From: Microbacterium sp. BR1
GTDB taxonomy: Bacteria > Actinomycetota > Actinomycetes > Actinomycetales > Microbacteriaceae
Direction of reading: 5' to 3'
Assembly (NCBI RefSeq): GCF_002812725.1
Contig: NZ_NMUN01000006.1
Span: 1-64,000, forward strand
DNA: 64,000 nt
Below, piece by piece: positions 18,687 through 25,708 of the stretch (its first letter is position 1; every line of letters starts with the position of its first letter). A program made the translations under genes and the position numbers. The notes beneath the pieces are model-generated. The model saw only the letters and a program-made list of their open reading frames with translations. It had not been told where the DNA came from and searched no databases.

Positions 18687-20124
18687 GGGTGCGTCTCGTA
18701 GCTTGGTGTCAATTCCTGCGGGGTTCTCGTCGTCGTTGACGTAGGAGGGCCATCGTGGGATGACCAGTTGTTTCCGCCAAGAAGCAAAGAAGAGATCCCA
18801 CGATGACCCAGAATCAGTCTGCCTTGACGACCCTGATCGCAGAAGTCCTCGCCGATCCTGACCTCGCCCATTCCGACGTGTTCCGTCGGATGCTGCAGGC
18901 GGGGCTGCAGGACCTTGTTGACGCGGAAGCGACCGCGAAGATCGGCGCGGCCCGTTACGAACGCACGGCGGAGCGCACCACGCGTCGCAACGGTGCTCGC
19001 GCGAAGACGCTCGCCACGCCCGCGGGGGAGGTCGACATTCAGATTCCGAAGCTGCGGGAGGGGTCGTTCTTCCCGAGCCTGCTCAGCCCACGCCGCCGTG
19101 TCGACAAGGCGCTCTACGCGGTGATCTGCCAGGCCTGGATCGACGGAGTCTCCACCCGCAAGGTCGACCAGCTCGTCCGCGCGCTGGGCAACGACACCGG
19201 CATCAGCCGGTCCACCGTCTCCCGCATCTGCTCCGAGATCGATGAGGTGGTGCACGAGTTTCTGCACCGCCGGCTCGATCACACCTGGTTCCCGTACCTG
19301 TTCCTGGACGCCACCTACCTCGACGTGCGCCACCGTGGCCGGGTTCTCTCCCAAGCCCTCATCGTCGCGACCGGGGTCAGCGGCGACGGCCGTCGGGAGA
19401 TCCTCGGGATGGCTCTCGGCGACGCGGAGACGACGGACTTCTGGACCGAGTTCCTCCGCTCCCTCCGCGACCGCGGTCTGAAAGTCTCCACCGACACAGA
19501 CCCGCTCGGCGTGACCCTCGTCACGTCCGACGCTCACGCCGGCATCAAAGCCGCCGTCAAAGCGATCCTCCCCGGATCGGGCTGGCAGAGATGCCGCGTC
19601 CACTTCGCTCGTAACGTCACCCAGAAGCTCGGATCGGCACGCTCCAAGCCCGTCAACGCGCTGATCTCGACGATCTTCGCGCAGACCACCCCCGAGGCCG
19701 TGATCGCCCAGTATCACCAGGTCTCCACGTCCCTCCGCGGGTCGTTCCCGGAGATCGCAGACATGCTCAATGCTGCCGAAGCAGACCTCACCGGATTCGC
19801 GCCGCTCCCGCGTGAGCATTGGCAGAAGGTCTGGTCCAACAACCCGATCGAGCGCCTCAACCGTGAGATCAAACGCCGCGCCGACGTCGTGCAGATCTTC
19901 CCCGACCGCGACTCCGTCACCCGCCTCATCGGCGCCGTCCTGCAGGAGCAGCACGAGGAATGGCAATACGGTGAACGCCGCTACCTCTCCGACATCTCCA
20001 TGCGCAAACTCGTCCACACACTCCAAGACCACGCCGAGCCTGAGCGCCCCGACCTGTTCCTCACCGCCTGACCCTCACCCATCAAGGAAGCAGCCGGATT
20101 GACACCACAACACGGGACTTGACC
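18687..20124. mobile_element. IS256-family insertion sequence, 1438 bp
   Basis: The ends align without gaps as imperfect inverted repeats over about 30 bp (20 matches, including GGTGTCAAT at 18705-18713 and its complement near 20098-20106). A single intact transposase gene fills the element. The ends are flanked by an 8-bp direct repeat. Confidence 0.88.
18803..20071 (+). CDS. IS256 family transposase
   Basis: A 422-residue mutator-type DDE transposase, full length. Catalytic residues lie at Asp169 (LFLDATYLDV), Asp243 (VTSDAHAG) and Glu350 (NNPIERLNRE), with the C/D(2)H-like signature CRVHFARN between the second and third. The ATG is 116 bp inside the left end. It is intact, so the IS should still be mobile. 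Confidence 0.96.
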   Translation: MTQNQSALTTLIAEVLADPDLAHSDVFRRMLQAGLQDLVDAEATAKIGAARYERTAERTTRRNGARAKTLATPAGEVDIQIPKLREGSFFPSLLSPRRRVDKALYAVICQAWIDGVSTRKVDQLVRALGNDTGISRSTVSRICSEIDEVVHEFLHRRLDHTWFPYLFLDATYLDVRHRGRVLSQALIVATGVSGDGRREILGMALGDAETTDFWTEFLRSLRDRGLKVSTDTDPLGVTLVTSDAHAGIKAAVKAILPGSGWQRCRVHFARNVTQKLGSARSKPVNALISTIFAQTTPEAVIAQYHQVSTSLRGSFPEIADMLNAAEADLTGFAPLPREHWQKVWSNNPIERLNREIKRRADVVQIFPDRDSVTRLIGAVLQEQHEEWQYGERRYLSDISMRKLVHTLQDHAEPERPDLFLTA

Positions 20125-20132
20125 GCGCTTTC
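20125..20132. repeat. 8-bp target site duplication (right copy)
   Basis: GCGCTTTC, identical to 18679-18686. Together with its partner it defines the exact insertion point inside the Cys-rich gene. Confidence 0.88.
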
Positions 20133-20585
20133 GCTCTGCCTCACGTCGCGCTCGCTCGGTTTCGTGACGCTGACGCGCACTGTCCAACGTTGCTCGGGCG
20201 ACTCGCACGCGTTCCAACCTTTCTCGCGGATCTGACATCGGTTCTTCCGTTCGTTCGTTCAGACAGGCCGCACACGATGCGACGGCCGCAACCAGTTCGG
20301 GCGTCAATGCGAAAAGCCCCTGCACTCCGTCATCGCCCGTTTCATCCCCACAGCCCCCGCAGCGCGAGGCGAGTGCGGCAAAGCCAGCGCCCGCGGCACA
20401 CTCCGCGCAGCGAACGACGTGAGCACCGAGCAGCGCGTATTGGGTTCCCGTGTGGGGGCATCCGCGCTGTAGCGGCACTCGGAGCCACGACCGCAGCCGC
20501 TCGAGGACGGCGGGTGGCAAGCCGTCGAGTCCGATCGGCGCGATACCCGCGTGGCCTGCCGCCGACCAGATGCTGTCGCGGGCGT

Positions 20586-20765
20586 TCACGTCGTTTCGCT
20601 TTCGACGGGCAGCCAGAAGTAGTCCCGGCCGATCCGAATGCGCACGAGTACGCCCGCACTCGCTGCCGCCTCGAGCAGAGACTGCGCGCGAGCGACGTCG
20701 CCGCCAAGCACGGGAGCCAGCAGCTCTGGCCGGTACGCGGGAATCGTGATCGTGGGAGCGCTCAT
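20586..20765 (-). CDS. Small element protein, 59 aa
   Basis: Sequence starts MSAPTITIPAYRPELLAPVL and ends IRIGRDYFWLPVESETT. It has no cysteines and no TM helix. It overlaps its neighbours on both sides: its ATG lies in the stop of the 62-aa gene (ATGA) and its TGA in the GTG of the Cys-rich gene (GTGA). That tight coupling is the main evidence that it is real. Function unknown. Confidence 0.75.
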   Translation of the reverse strand: MSAPTITIPAYRPELLAPVLGGDVARAQSLLEAAASAGVLVRIRIGRDYFWLPVESETT

Positions 20766-20950
20766 CGTGTGACCCCCATCCAGGCATCCATCGCTCTGTC
20801 GACGGCGCGTTCTGCCCGGGCGCGGTCGTCGTACCCGAGCAAGGCCAGATGCGCGACGAGGTGCGGGCGTAGCCGGGCGAGCCGGTCTCGGGCGAGTGCG
20901 CGCCTCAGCACTTCTCGGCTCGCTCGTTGTTCATCGGTCAGGACAGCCAT
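20762..20950 (-). CDS. Small basic element protein, 62 aa
   Basis: An arginine- and alanine-rich helical protein (MAVLTDEQRASREVLRRALA, then RPHLVAHLALLGYDDRARAE). ATG 20950 follows AAAGGAAA at a good distance. First gene of a three-gene coupled operon in the element; function unknown, nucleic-acid binding possible from its charge. Confidence 0.7.
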   Translation of the reverse strand: MAVLTDEQRASREVLRRALARDRLARLRPHLVAHLALLGYDDRARAERAVDRAMDAWMGVTR

Positions 20951-21018
20951 TCGGGTTTCCTTTCGTCGGGTGTGATTGCGGTTCCTGGTCGACATGCAGC
21001 GCGGCGTGCAGGTTGGTC

Positions 21019-21205
21019 ACGCACGCGCGTGCCCTCTTAAAGAGGGGCACTTGCGTGCGTGCTTGCGCGCAGCCCCGTGCGTGCGTGTCCGTGCGTGCTC
21101 TCGTGCAGCGTGATTCCGGGGTTTTCGAGCGCAGCGTGGAGGTGCGTGCGTGGTCGCGTGCGTGCTCAGCTCGCGAGGGGTGCGTGCGTACTCGCGTGCG
21201 TCCTC
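21019..21205. repeat. GTGCGTGC repeat field, candidate replication origin
   Basis: A 273-bp gap between the replication gene and the small-protein operon is dominated by GTGCGTGC/GCGTGC words. Three longer units share GTGCGTGCGT-N2-TCGCGTGCGT or close variants at 21076-21100, 21141-21167 and 21179-21205; the last two are 38 bp apart. An AT-containing palindrome, CCCTCTT-a-AAGAGGG (21032-21046), lies at one side. Iteron-like repeats beside a primase/helicase gene suggest an origin of replication. Confidence 0.55.
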
Positions 21206-21223
21206 CCCACTCGACGGACAACC

Positions 21224-23035
21224 TCATGGCATGCCCCCCGATTCGGTCGCTGCGACGTATGCGATTCGCTCCACGCCGCCGGCCACGCCGCGAACCGGAA
21301 GCCGCTCGACCTGGCCCAACTTGGTGAGCTTGTCCAGCTCGCGGCGCGTCCGAGACTCTTCGGCCCGTGTCACGTCGTCGCGTCCGTACTGGATCTGCGC
21401 GACCTGCTTCGCTAGCAGCGCCCCCTGCCCGCGCAGCGCGTCCAGCGCGGTAGGTGCATGCTCGGCGGACATCGTGCCTCGCGCGCGGTCGATAGCGACT
21501 TTCAGTGGCCCGACGTCGCCGCGGGGCACCCGCATTCCGCGTAGCTCCACGGTCGTGTCGGTTGCCTCGCCGATCAGCCCAAGCACCGACCCGGCGCCAG
21601 CAACCAGCCAGGTACTCCCGTAGACGTCATCGAGATTCAGGGACCGGCGCCCCTCGCCCGGCGCCTTCCGCGCGTGGTGCAGCTCGAGCACTTCGACGCC
21701 CTCCGCGAGGCAGTGCTGCCGCGCCACGTTGAATGAGCGCCCGCCTTCGTCCTCGCTCAGCCGTGCGGCGACATCCTTGATGCTGTCGACAACCAGCGTC
21801 CCCGCTCCCGCCTCGCGGGCGAGCTCGAGCAGCAGCATCGGGTGCGCCGCGAGGTCATCGAGCAGCGGGCCGCGCCAGACGCGCAGCCGCTCATCCAGCA
21901 CCGGCCGCTCATCTTCCGTGAACTGGCGACGAAGAGCCCGCGCGATCTGTCGTGGTCGGTCGGCTGCGAGGTACAGCACCCGCCGCTCATCGGCTCGAAC
22001 CGGCATACCGAGCACGACTCGCTCGAGCCCCATCCGGGCGCGCACGAGCAGCCCCGCAAGCGTGCTTTTTCCGACGCCCGGCGCGGAGTAAACCATGCAG
22101 CTCTCGCCCGGCGCCCAGGCGACGCGCTCAGCATCCCCCCAGATCGGTTCGTCGTTATCCTCGCTGTCGAAGATGAACGACCCGCCCTGCGCCACCCGGG
22201 CACGGTCAGGTTCCGCGGTCGCGACGTCGCCGCCCACCCGGGCCCGGTACTGGGCGACGGTTTCGCTCCGCAGATCCTCGAGGGTCATGGGCGCATCGCC
22301 CGTCCACGCTGCAAGAGCATCCGTCACGTCGTTCAGCCCGTCGCGTGCTGTGACGACACCTCGCACGACCGCCCCGATGCTCTCCAGATGCGTAGTCAGT
22401 TCGAGCCCGCGGCGGACGCCCGCCGTGTCGTTGTCCGCAACGACGATCACCGGAGCACCAGCGAGGATGCCGTAGTCCACCTGCGACCAGTTTGCGGCCC
22501 CCATCGGGGCGGTCGTTGCAGCGATTCGCTGCGGCGCGGCGATTGCCTCGAGCGTCAGCGCGTCCTCTTCACCCTCAGTCACGAAGACGTCAGCGCCCGC
22601 CTCGACACCCTCTCGCACGTGTGCGAGCCGCCATAGCTCGGCGGGGCGGTCGGTGCCGGTCTGTCGGAATTGCTTGCGGCGTGAACCTGTCTCGAGCACG
22701 CGCCAGGCAACGCGCCCCGAGTCGTACCGATACGGCACGCGCTCGGGCGAGCCGTCGAACAGGTCGCGCAGCTCAAGCCCGAGTGAGGCCACGACGTCGA
22801 CCAGCTGGCATCCGGCGTGGCAGTGAGCGAGCACGCGGCCTGGATCTCCAGCGCGTTCCGTGACGCTCAGCGAGGGGGACTTGTCGGCGTGAGCCGGGCA
22901 TGTCGCGATCCATCGCCCTGAGCCTGCCGCGCGGACAGTCTCGCCGTGCTGGCGCAATGCGTCGGTGAACCGTTCGGCAGCGTTGGCGACGCCCCCTCCG
23001 GGCGGTGTGTCGAGGGTGGGCAGCGGCGTAGCCAT
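21224..23035 (-). CDS. CHC2-Toprim-AAA replication protein (primase/helicase)
   Basis: A 603-residue replication protein. Residues 46-76 carry a CHC2-type zinc site (Cys46, His49, Cys72, Cys76). Residues 150-205 form a Toprim domain with Glu154 in FVTEGEEDAL and the acidic pair Asp201/Asp203 in VADNDTAG. Residues 305-480 are a RepA/DnaB-like AAA domain with Walker A APGVGKST (Lys323) and Walker B LVVDSI (Asp417). The C-terminus looks like a small winged helix (KQVAQIQYGRDDVTRAE). It would start replication of the excised element, acting at the repeat field just downstream of its stop. Confidence 0.85.
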   Translation of the reverse strand: MATPLPTLDTPPGGGVANAAERFTDALRQHGETVRAAGSGRWIATCPAHADKSPSLSVTERAGDPGRVLAHCHAGCQLVDVVASLGLELRDLFDGSPERVPYRYDSGRVAWRVLETGSRRKQFRQTGTDRPAELWRLAHVREGVEAGADVFVTEGEEDALTLEAIAAPQRIAATTAPMGAANWSQVDYGILAGAPVIVVADNDTAGVRRGLELTTHLESIGAVVRGVVTARDGLNDVTDALAAWTGDAPMTLEDLRSETVAQYRARVGGDVATAEPDRARVAQGGSFIFDSEDNDEPIWGDAERVAWAPGESCMVYSAPGVGKSTLAGLLVRARMGLERVVLGMPVRADERRVLYLAADRPRQIARALRRQFTEDERPVLDERLRVWRGPLLDDLAAHPMLLLELAREAGAGTLVVDSIKDVAARLSEDEGGRSFNVARQHCLAEGVEVLELHHARKAPGEGRRSLNLDDVYGSTWLVAGAGSVLGLIGEATDTTVELRGMRVPRGDVGPLKVAIDRARGTMSAEHAPTALDALRGQGALLAKQVAQIQYGRDDVTRAEESRTRRELDKLTKLGQVERLPVRGVAGGVERIAYVAATESGGMP

Positions 23036-23040
23036 GACGC

Positions 23041-23331
23041 CTACTCAGAGTCGCGAGCGGCCGCGACGCTTCGGTCTTGTGCGGTGACCAGCGCCAACTC
23101 GACGTCGATCCCCAGGCTGCGCAGCAAGTCGGACGACCGAACGAAGAACCTCTCCCCCAGCTTCACGACGGGGCACGGGAACGCGTCTTGAGCTGCCAAC
23201 TCGTACGAGCGGGCTCGAGACAGGCCCCATCCGATGCGGCCCGCAGTGGGCACGTTGATCGTCGCTGGCAGGTTCAGCAGGTCGAGTAGGGCTGTCTTCG
23301 GTTGCCCGGGGCGAGTGTTCTCCATGTCCAT
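23041..23331 (-). CDS. Xis-like helix-turn-helix protein
   Basis: A protein of about 96 residues with a winged HTH/excisionase-like segment: IGWGLSRARSYELAAQDAFP followed by CPVVKLGERFFVRSSDLLR, the pattern of small DNA-binding proteins that read a short site and bend DNA. It precedes the replication gene by 5 bp, so both are co-transcribed. Excisionase or replication/copy control are both possible. Two ATGs (23331, 23325) are usable. Confidence 0.65.
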   Translation of the reverse strand: MDMENTRPGQPKTALLDLLNLPATINVPTAGRIGWGLSRARSYELAAQDAFPCPVVKLGERFFVRSSDLLRSLGIDVELALVTAQDRSVAAARDSE

Positions 23332-23365
23332 AGTCTGCCTCTGGCGTCCGTAAGCAAACAACATG

Positions 23366-23371
23366 TATATT
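23366..23371 (+). promoter_or_regulatory. -10 box TATATT in the divergent switch region
   Basis: The AT-rich gap 23332-23378 separates the leftward Xis/replication operon from the rightward regulator/integrase operon. TATATT ends 7 nt before ATG 23379, consistent with a leaderless mRNA from that ATG. This is the likely control point of the element. Confidence 0.5.
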
Positions 23372-23378
23372 TATGTCT

Positions 23379-24047
23379 ATGCCCGTAAATAAAGTGACTC
23401 TGAGCCGGGGCCAGGTCCGCATTCGACTCGACCCACGCACTGGCTATCGGGATGGCCTGAGCTTCACAGGTCGGAAGACATACAGGGCGAGCGACTGGAT
23501 TGCCGCCGCGGACGCCGAGCGCGGGCACCCGTCCTCCGACGTGGAGGCCGCGAACATCGCACGCATAGCTCGTGCACCCCACTGGGAGTCGCGGGACTCC
23601 GTGCGCATCACCGACGGGTCCGGCGTCGTTTACGAGGTCGTCGTGGAGTTATTCGAGGGGCGACCCGCTTGCATTCATTACTCCGAGACAGCCGTGCGCG
23701 GCCCACTCGCGAACGGCGATCGCCCAATGCAACGCAACTACCTGGCGAACCTCGCGTATGCGTTCCAGCAGACGCAACTCGACGCCTCATTCGGCCAGGA
23801 GGGATACGCGGGCAGGCCCGCCTCTCGACGCCCAGACGACGAGACCCTGCTGCGCATCGTTCGCGCAGCACTGATGGACGGGCAACCTGCGCGGAGAGTT
23901 CTCGCCGACGTGTTCGATGTCAGCCCCAATTCCGCGGATGACTGGATCAAGCACGCGAGGTCGCTGCCGGGATCGAACCTGCCGGAGGCCAAGCGCGGCC
24001 GCCCATCCAAGACGAGACGACCGACGACGAACGGGGAGACAGAATGA
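23379..24047 (+). CDS. Putative DNA-binding regulator of the element
   Basis: A 222-residue protein of no known family. The C-terminal third carries a helix-turn-helix-like stretch (RRVLADVFDVSPNSADDWI) and ends with an AT-hook-like EAKRGRPSKTRRP. The middle is a beta-rich domain (YEVVVELFEGRPACIHY). It is coupled to the integrase gene (ATGA overlap). Position and motifs suggest a repressor or activator of the divergent replication operon. ATG 23379 fits the promoter better than ATG 23373. Confidence 0.6.
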   Translation: MPVNKVTLSRGQVRIRLDPRTGYRDGLSFTGRKTYRASDWIAAADAERGHPSSDVEAANIARIARAPHWESRDSVRITDGSGVVYEVVVELFEGRPACIHYSETAVRGPLANGDRPMQRNYLANLAYAFQQTQLDASFGQEGYAGRPASRRPDDETLLRIVRAALMDGQPARRVLADVFDVSPNSADDWIKHARSLPGSNLPEAKRGRPSKTRRPTTNGETE

Positions 24048-25480
24048 GCGCACGAACTGGGGGCGGCGTCAGCCAGCGACACACGGCCTGCGACTGCGAC
24101 CGGGCCCATACGCCGGGATGCAGCGGCGAGCGTTGCCGCTGCCCGCGAGAGCACGGCTCGCGCTGCATGCATCGCGAACGCCCGGACGGTCGCACCGCCT
24201 GCGGTTGCCCGTGGGCGTTCGTCGCAAGCGCGATGCGCGCAGGTCGCCGCGTCCAGTCCACGGGCTCGGGATACAGCTCCAGAACCGCAGCGGCGCGCGC
24301 CCGTGCTGAAGCCGTCGACACGCTGCGCCGGGCCCCCGCAGCAGCCAAGCGCGGGCAGTCGCTCGGTGACTGGCTTGACTCATGGCTGGAGCGTCGCGAG
24401 AGCGGGTCTAACGCGCTCCGCCCCACGACGCTCAGCGAGTACCGCCGATACGTGGCGATCATCCGCGAGTCGATCGGGGACGAGCGGTTGCGCGACGTGT
24501 CAGCCGACACGCTCGACTCGCTCGAGACGCACCTGCGGCGCACGCGCCCGGGCCGGGCCGTGACTCACGCTCAGTGCTTCGCCGTCCTGCAGAGCGCGCT
24601 GCGTGACGCCTACCGACGCGGCATGATCGCGGACGACCCGACGCGCCGACGTGACGCCGTGCGCGCGCCGAAGAAACGCCGCGTCATGCTCCAGCCGAAG
24701 CAGTTCGCCCGGCTGCACGACTGGATGGAAGCGCGCGGCGAACGCATGGCCGGCGCTTTCTGGCTCGCCGCAGCCACGGGCCTACGTCGCGGTGAGCTGG
24801 CAGGGCTCCGCTGGGTCGACGTGTCGCTGGAGGATGGGCGCATTGTCGTCGCTCAGCAGGCAGTGCAGGTTGGTCGCGACGTAATCGTGGCCGCACCCAA
24901 GACCGCGGCGGGCGAGCATCGCGTGGTGATGCTCGATGCACGGACGATTGGCGTCCTCCGCGGCATCCACGTGCAGCAGGCCACAGAGGCGGCGCTGTGG
25001 GGCTCCGACTACCGGAACGGAGCCGCGCTCGTGCTGACCCGCGAGGACGGCTCACCGCTCGCACCTGAGCAGCTCACACGCGCACTCCCCCGACTCATCC
25101 GCGCATTCAATGCCGAGCTTCGGATTCGTTCGCTCCGTGACGACGAGAACGCCGACGAGCTGGCGACCCTTGCCCGCAGTCACGCGATGGGGGTCGCGCG
25201 ACTGGCTGCGATCCGCGCGGACGAGACGCTGACCGGCGAACCGTTGCCCGTCGTCACGTTCCACAGCCTGAGGCACCTGCACGCGAGCGTCATGCTCGCA
25301 TCCGGGCGCGGGCTCGCAGCCGTCCAGCGCAGGCTCGGACACTCATCTATCGCCCTGACGAGCGACCTCTACGGGCACGCCGTCGAGTCGTCCGCACGTG
25401 AGGATGCAGAGGCCGCTGCGGCACTGTTCCCGACGCGCCCACGTACCCTCGAAACGCCCACAATCCAGAGCGGTAGCTAG
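24044..25480 (+). CDS. int: Tyrosine site-specific integrase with Cys-rich N-terminus
   Basis: A 478-residue tyrosine recombinase. The catalytic set is complete: Arg248 in TGLRRGEL, Lys in PKTAAGEHR, His407-x-x-Arg410 in HSLRHLH, His433 in LGHSS and Tyr443 in SDLYGH. Residues 105-190 form the SAM-like core-binding domain. The first 60 residues are unusual: eleven cysteines among histidines and arginines (CDCDRAHTPGCSGERCRC), like a zinc-binding module where an AP2-like arm-binding domain would normally sit. It lies next to attR and its TAG stop falls inside a GCTAGC repeat. It should catalyse insertion into tRNA-Thr. Confidence 0.94.
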   Translation: MSARTGGGVSQRHTACDCDRAHTPGCSGERCRCPREHGSRCMHRERPDGRTACGCPWAFVASAMRAGRRVQSTGSGYSSRTAAARARAEAVDTLRRAPAAAKRGQSLGDWLDSWLERRESGSNALRPTTLSEYRRYVAIIRESIGDERLRDVSADTLDSLETHLRRTRPGRAVTHAQCFAVLQSALRDAYRRGMIADDPTRRRDAVRAPKKRRVMLQPKQFARLHDWMEARGERMAGAFWLAAATGLRRGELAGLRWVDVSLEDGRIVVAQQAVQVGRDVIVAAPKTAAGEHRVVMLDARTIGVLRGIHVQQATEAALWGSDYRNGAALVLTREDGSPLAPEQLTRALPRLIRAFNAELRIRSLRDDENADELATLARSHAMGVARLAAIRADETLTGEPLPVVTFHSLRHLHASVMLASGRGLAAVQRRLGHSSIALTSDLYGHAVESSAREDAEAAAALFPTRPRTLETPTIQSGS

Positions 25481-25492
25481 CGAATAGCTAGC
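25476..25492. repeat. Two GCTAGC hexamers 11 bp apart, right arm
   Basis: GCTAGC at 25476 and 25487, within TAGCTAGC-GAA-TAGCTAGC. Same word and same 11-bp step as the triplet near attL (15751-15778). Confidence 0.65.
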
Positions 25493-25524
25493 CCGGCCGC
25501 CGGTGACGTGCGCAAGGCACAGAG

Positions 25525-25560
25525 ACGCCCGGTCGGGATTCGTAGACTGACCGGGCGTTT
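25525..25560. terminator. Hairpin terminator after the integrase gene
   Basis: ACGCCCGGTC and GACCGGGCGT form a 10-bp stem (25525-25534, 25549-25558) followed by TTT on the plus strand. It separates the integrase from the convergent tRNA-Thr gene. Confidence 0.75.
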
Positions 25561-25565
25561 CTGAC

Positions 25566-25611
25566 TGGAGCCGACTACGGGACTTGAACCCGTAACCCCC
25601 TAATTACAAGT
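25566..25611. repeat. attR: 46-bp repeat within tRNA-Thr
   Basis: Same 46 bp as attL, here forming the 3' half of the complete tRNA. Recombination between the two copies would release the element as a circle and leave one intact tRNA. Confidence 0.93.
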
Positions 25612-25641
25612 TAGGTGCGCTACCAATTGCGCCAAGTCGGC
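25566..25641 (-). tRNA. tRNA-Thr (anticodon TGT)
   Basis: A full cloverleaf reads from 25641 down: acceptor GCCGACT pairs with AGTCGGC, the D arm has GCGCAATTGGTAGCGC, the anticodon stem CCTAA/TTAGG holds loop CTTGTAA with anticodon TGT (codon ACA), and the T arm contains GGGTTCAAGTCCC. CCA is encoded at 25566-25568. Confidence 0.97.
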
Positions 25642-25708
25642 AGGTCCACCAGTCTACCGACGACGCTGGCGCGCGGTGAGCGCGATCCGGCGTAGCGGGC
25701 ACTCGGTG

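Larger units (their letters stand above)
17824..20589 (-). pseudogene. Cys-rich element protein interrupted by IS256-family insertion
   Basis: The 5' part starts at GTG 20589 (GTGA overlap with the 59-aa gene) and runs to 20125; the 3' part runs from 18678 to the stop at 17824. Removing the IS and one 8-bp target repeat joins AERKR to RAELIPAPCRVCG in frame, giving about 439 residues. The N-terminal part has Cys pairs (CAEC, CGGC, CAAC); the middle is a charged coiled-coil-like stretch (RQRHETERARREAERKR); the 3' part has CRVC, CGCC and CGEC. Several zinc-binding sites are therefore likely. No family is recognised. As it stands the 3' half could only be made from an internal start such as TTG 18669. 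Confidence 0.8.
15584..25611. mobile_element. 10-kb integrative element at tRNA-Thr, satellite-like
   Basis: Bounded by 46-bp direct repeats of the tRNA-Thr 3' half; the distance between repeat starts is 9982 bp, including a 1.4-kb IS. Contents from the integrase end: tyrosine integrase, a putative regulator, a divergent Xis-like protein, a CHC2-Toprim-AAA replication protein, a repeat field like a replication origin, two tiny proteins, a Cys-rich protein broken by an IS256-family element, a frameshifted TerS-like gene, and three membrane proteins. There are no relaxase, TraB/FtsK or virion genes. The combination of integrase, regulator, primase, origin and TerS resembles phage-inducible chromosomal islands; a decayed plasmid-like element is the alternative. 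Confidence 0.85.

Noticed and set aside
15584..25611. Conjugative AICE
   Set aside because: No TraB/FtsK-type translocase, relaxase or Kil/Spd genes in the element.
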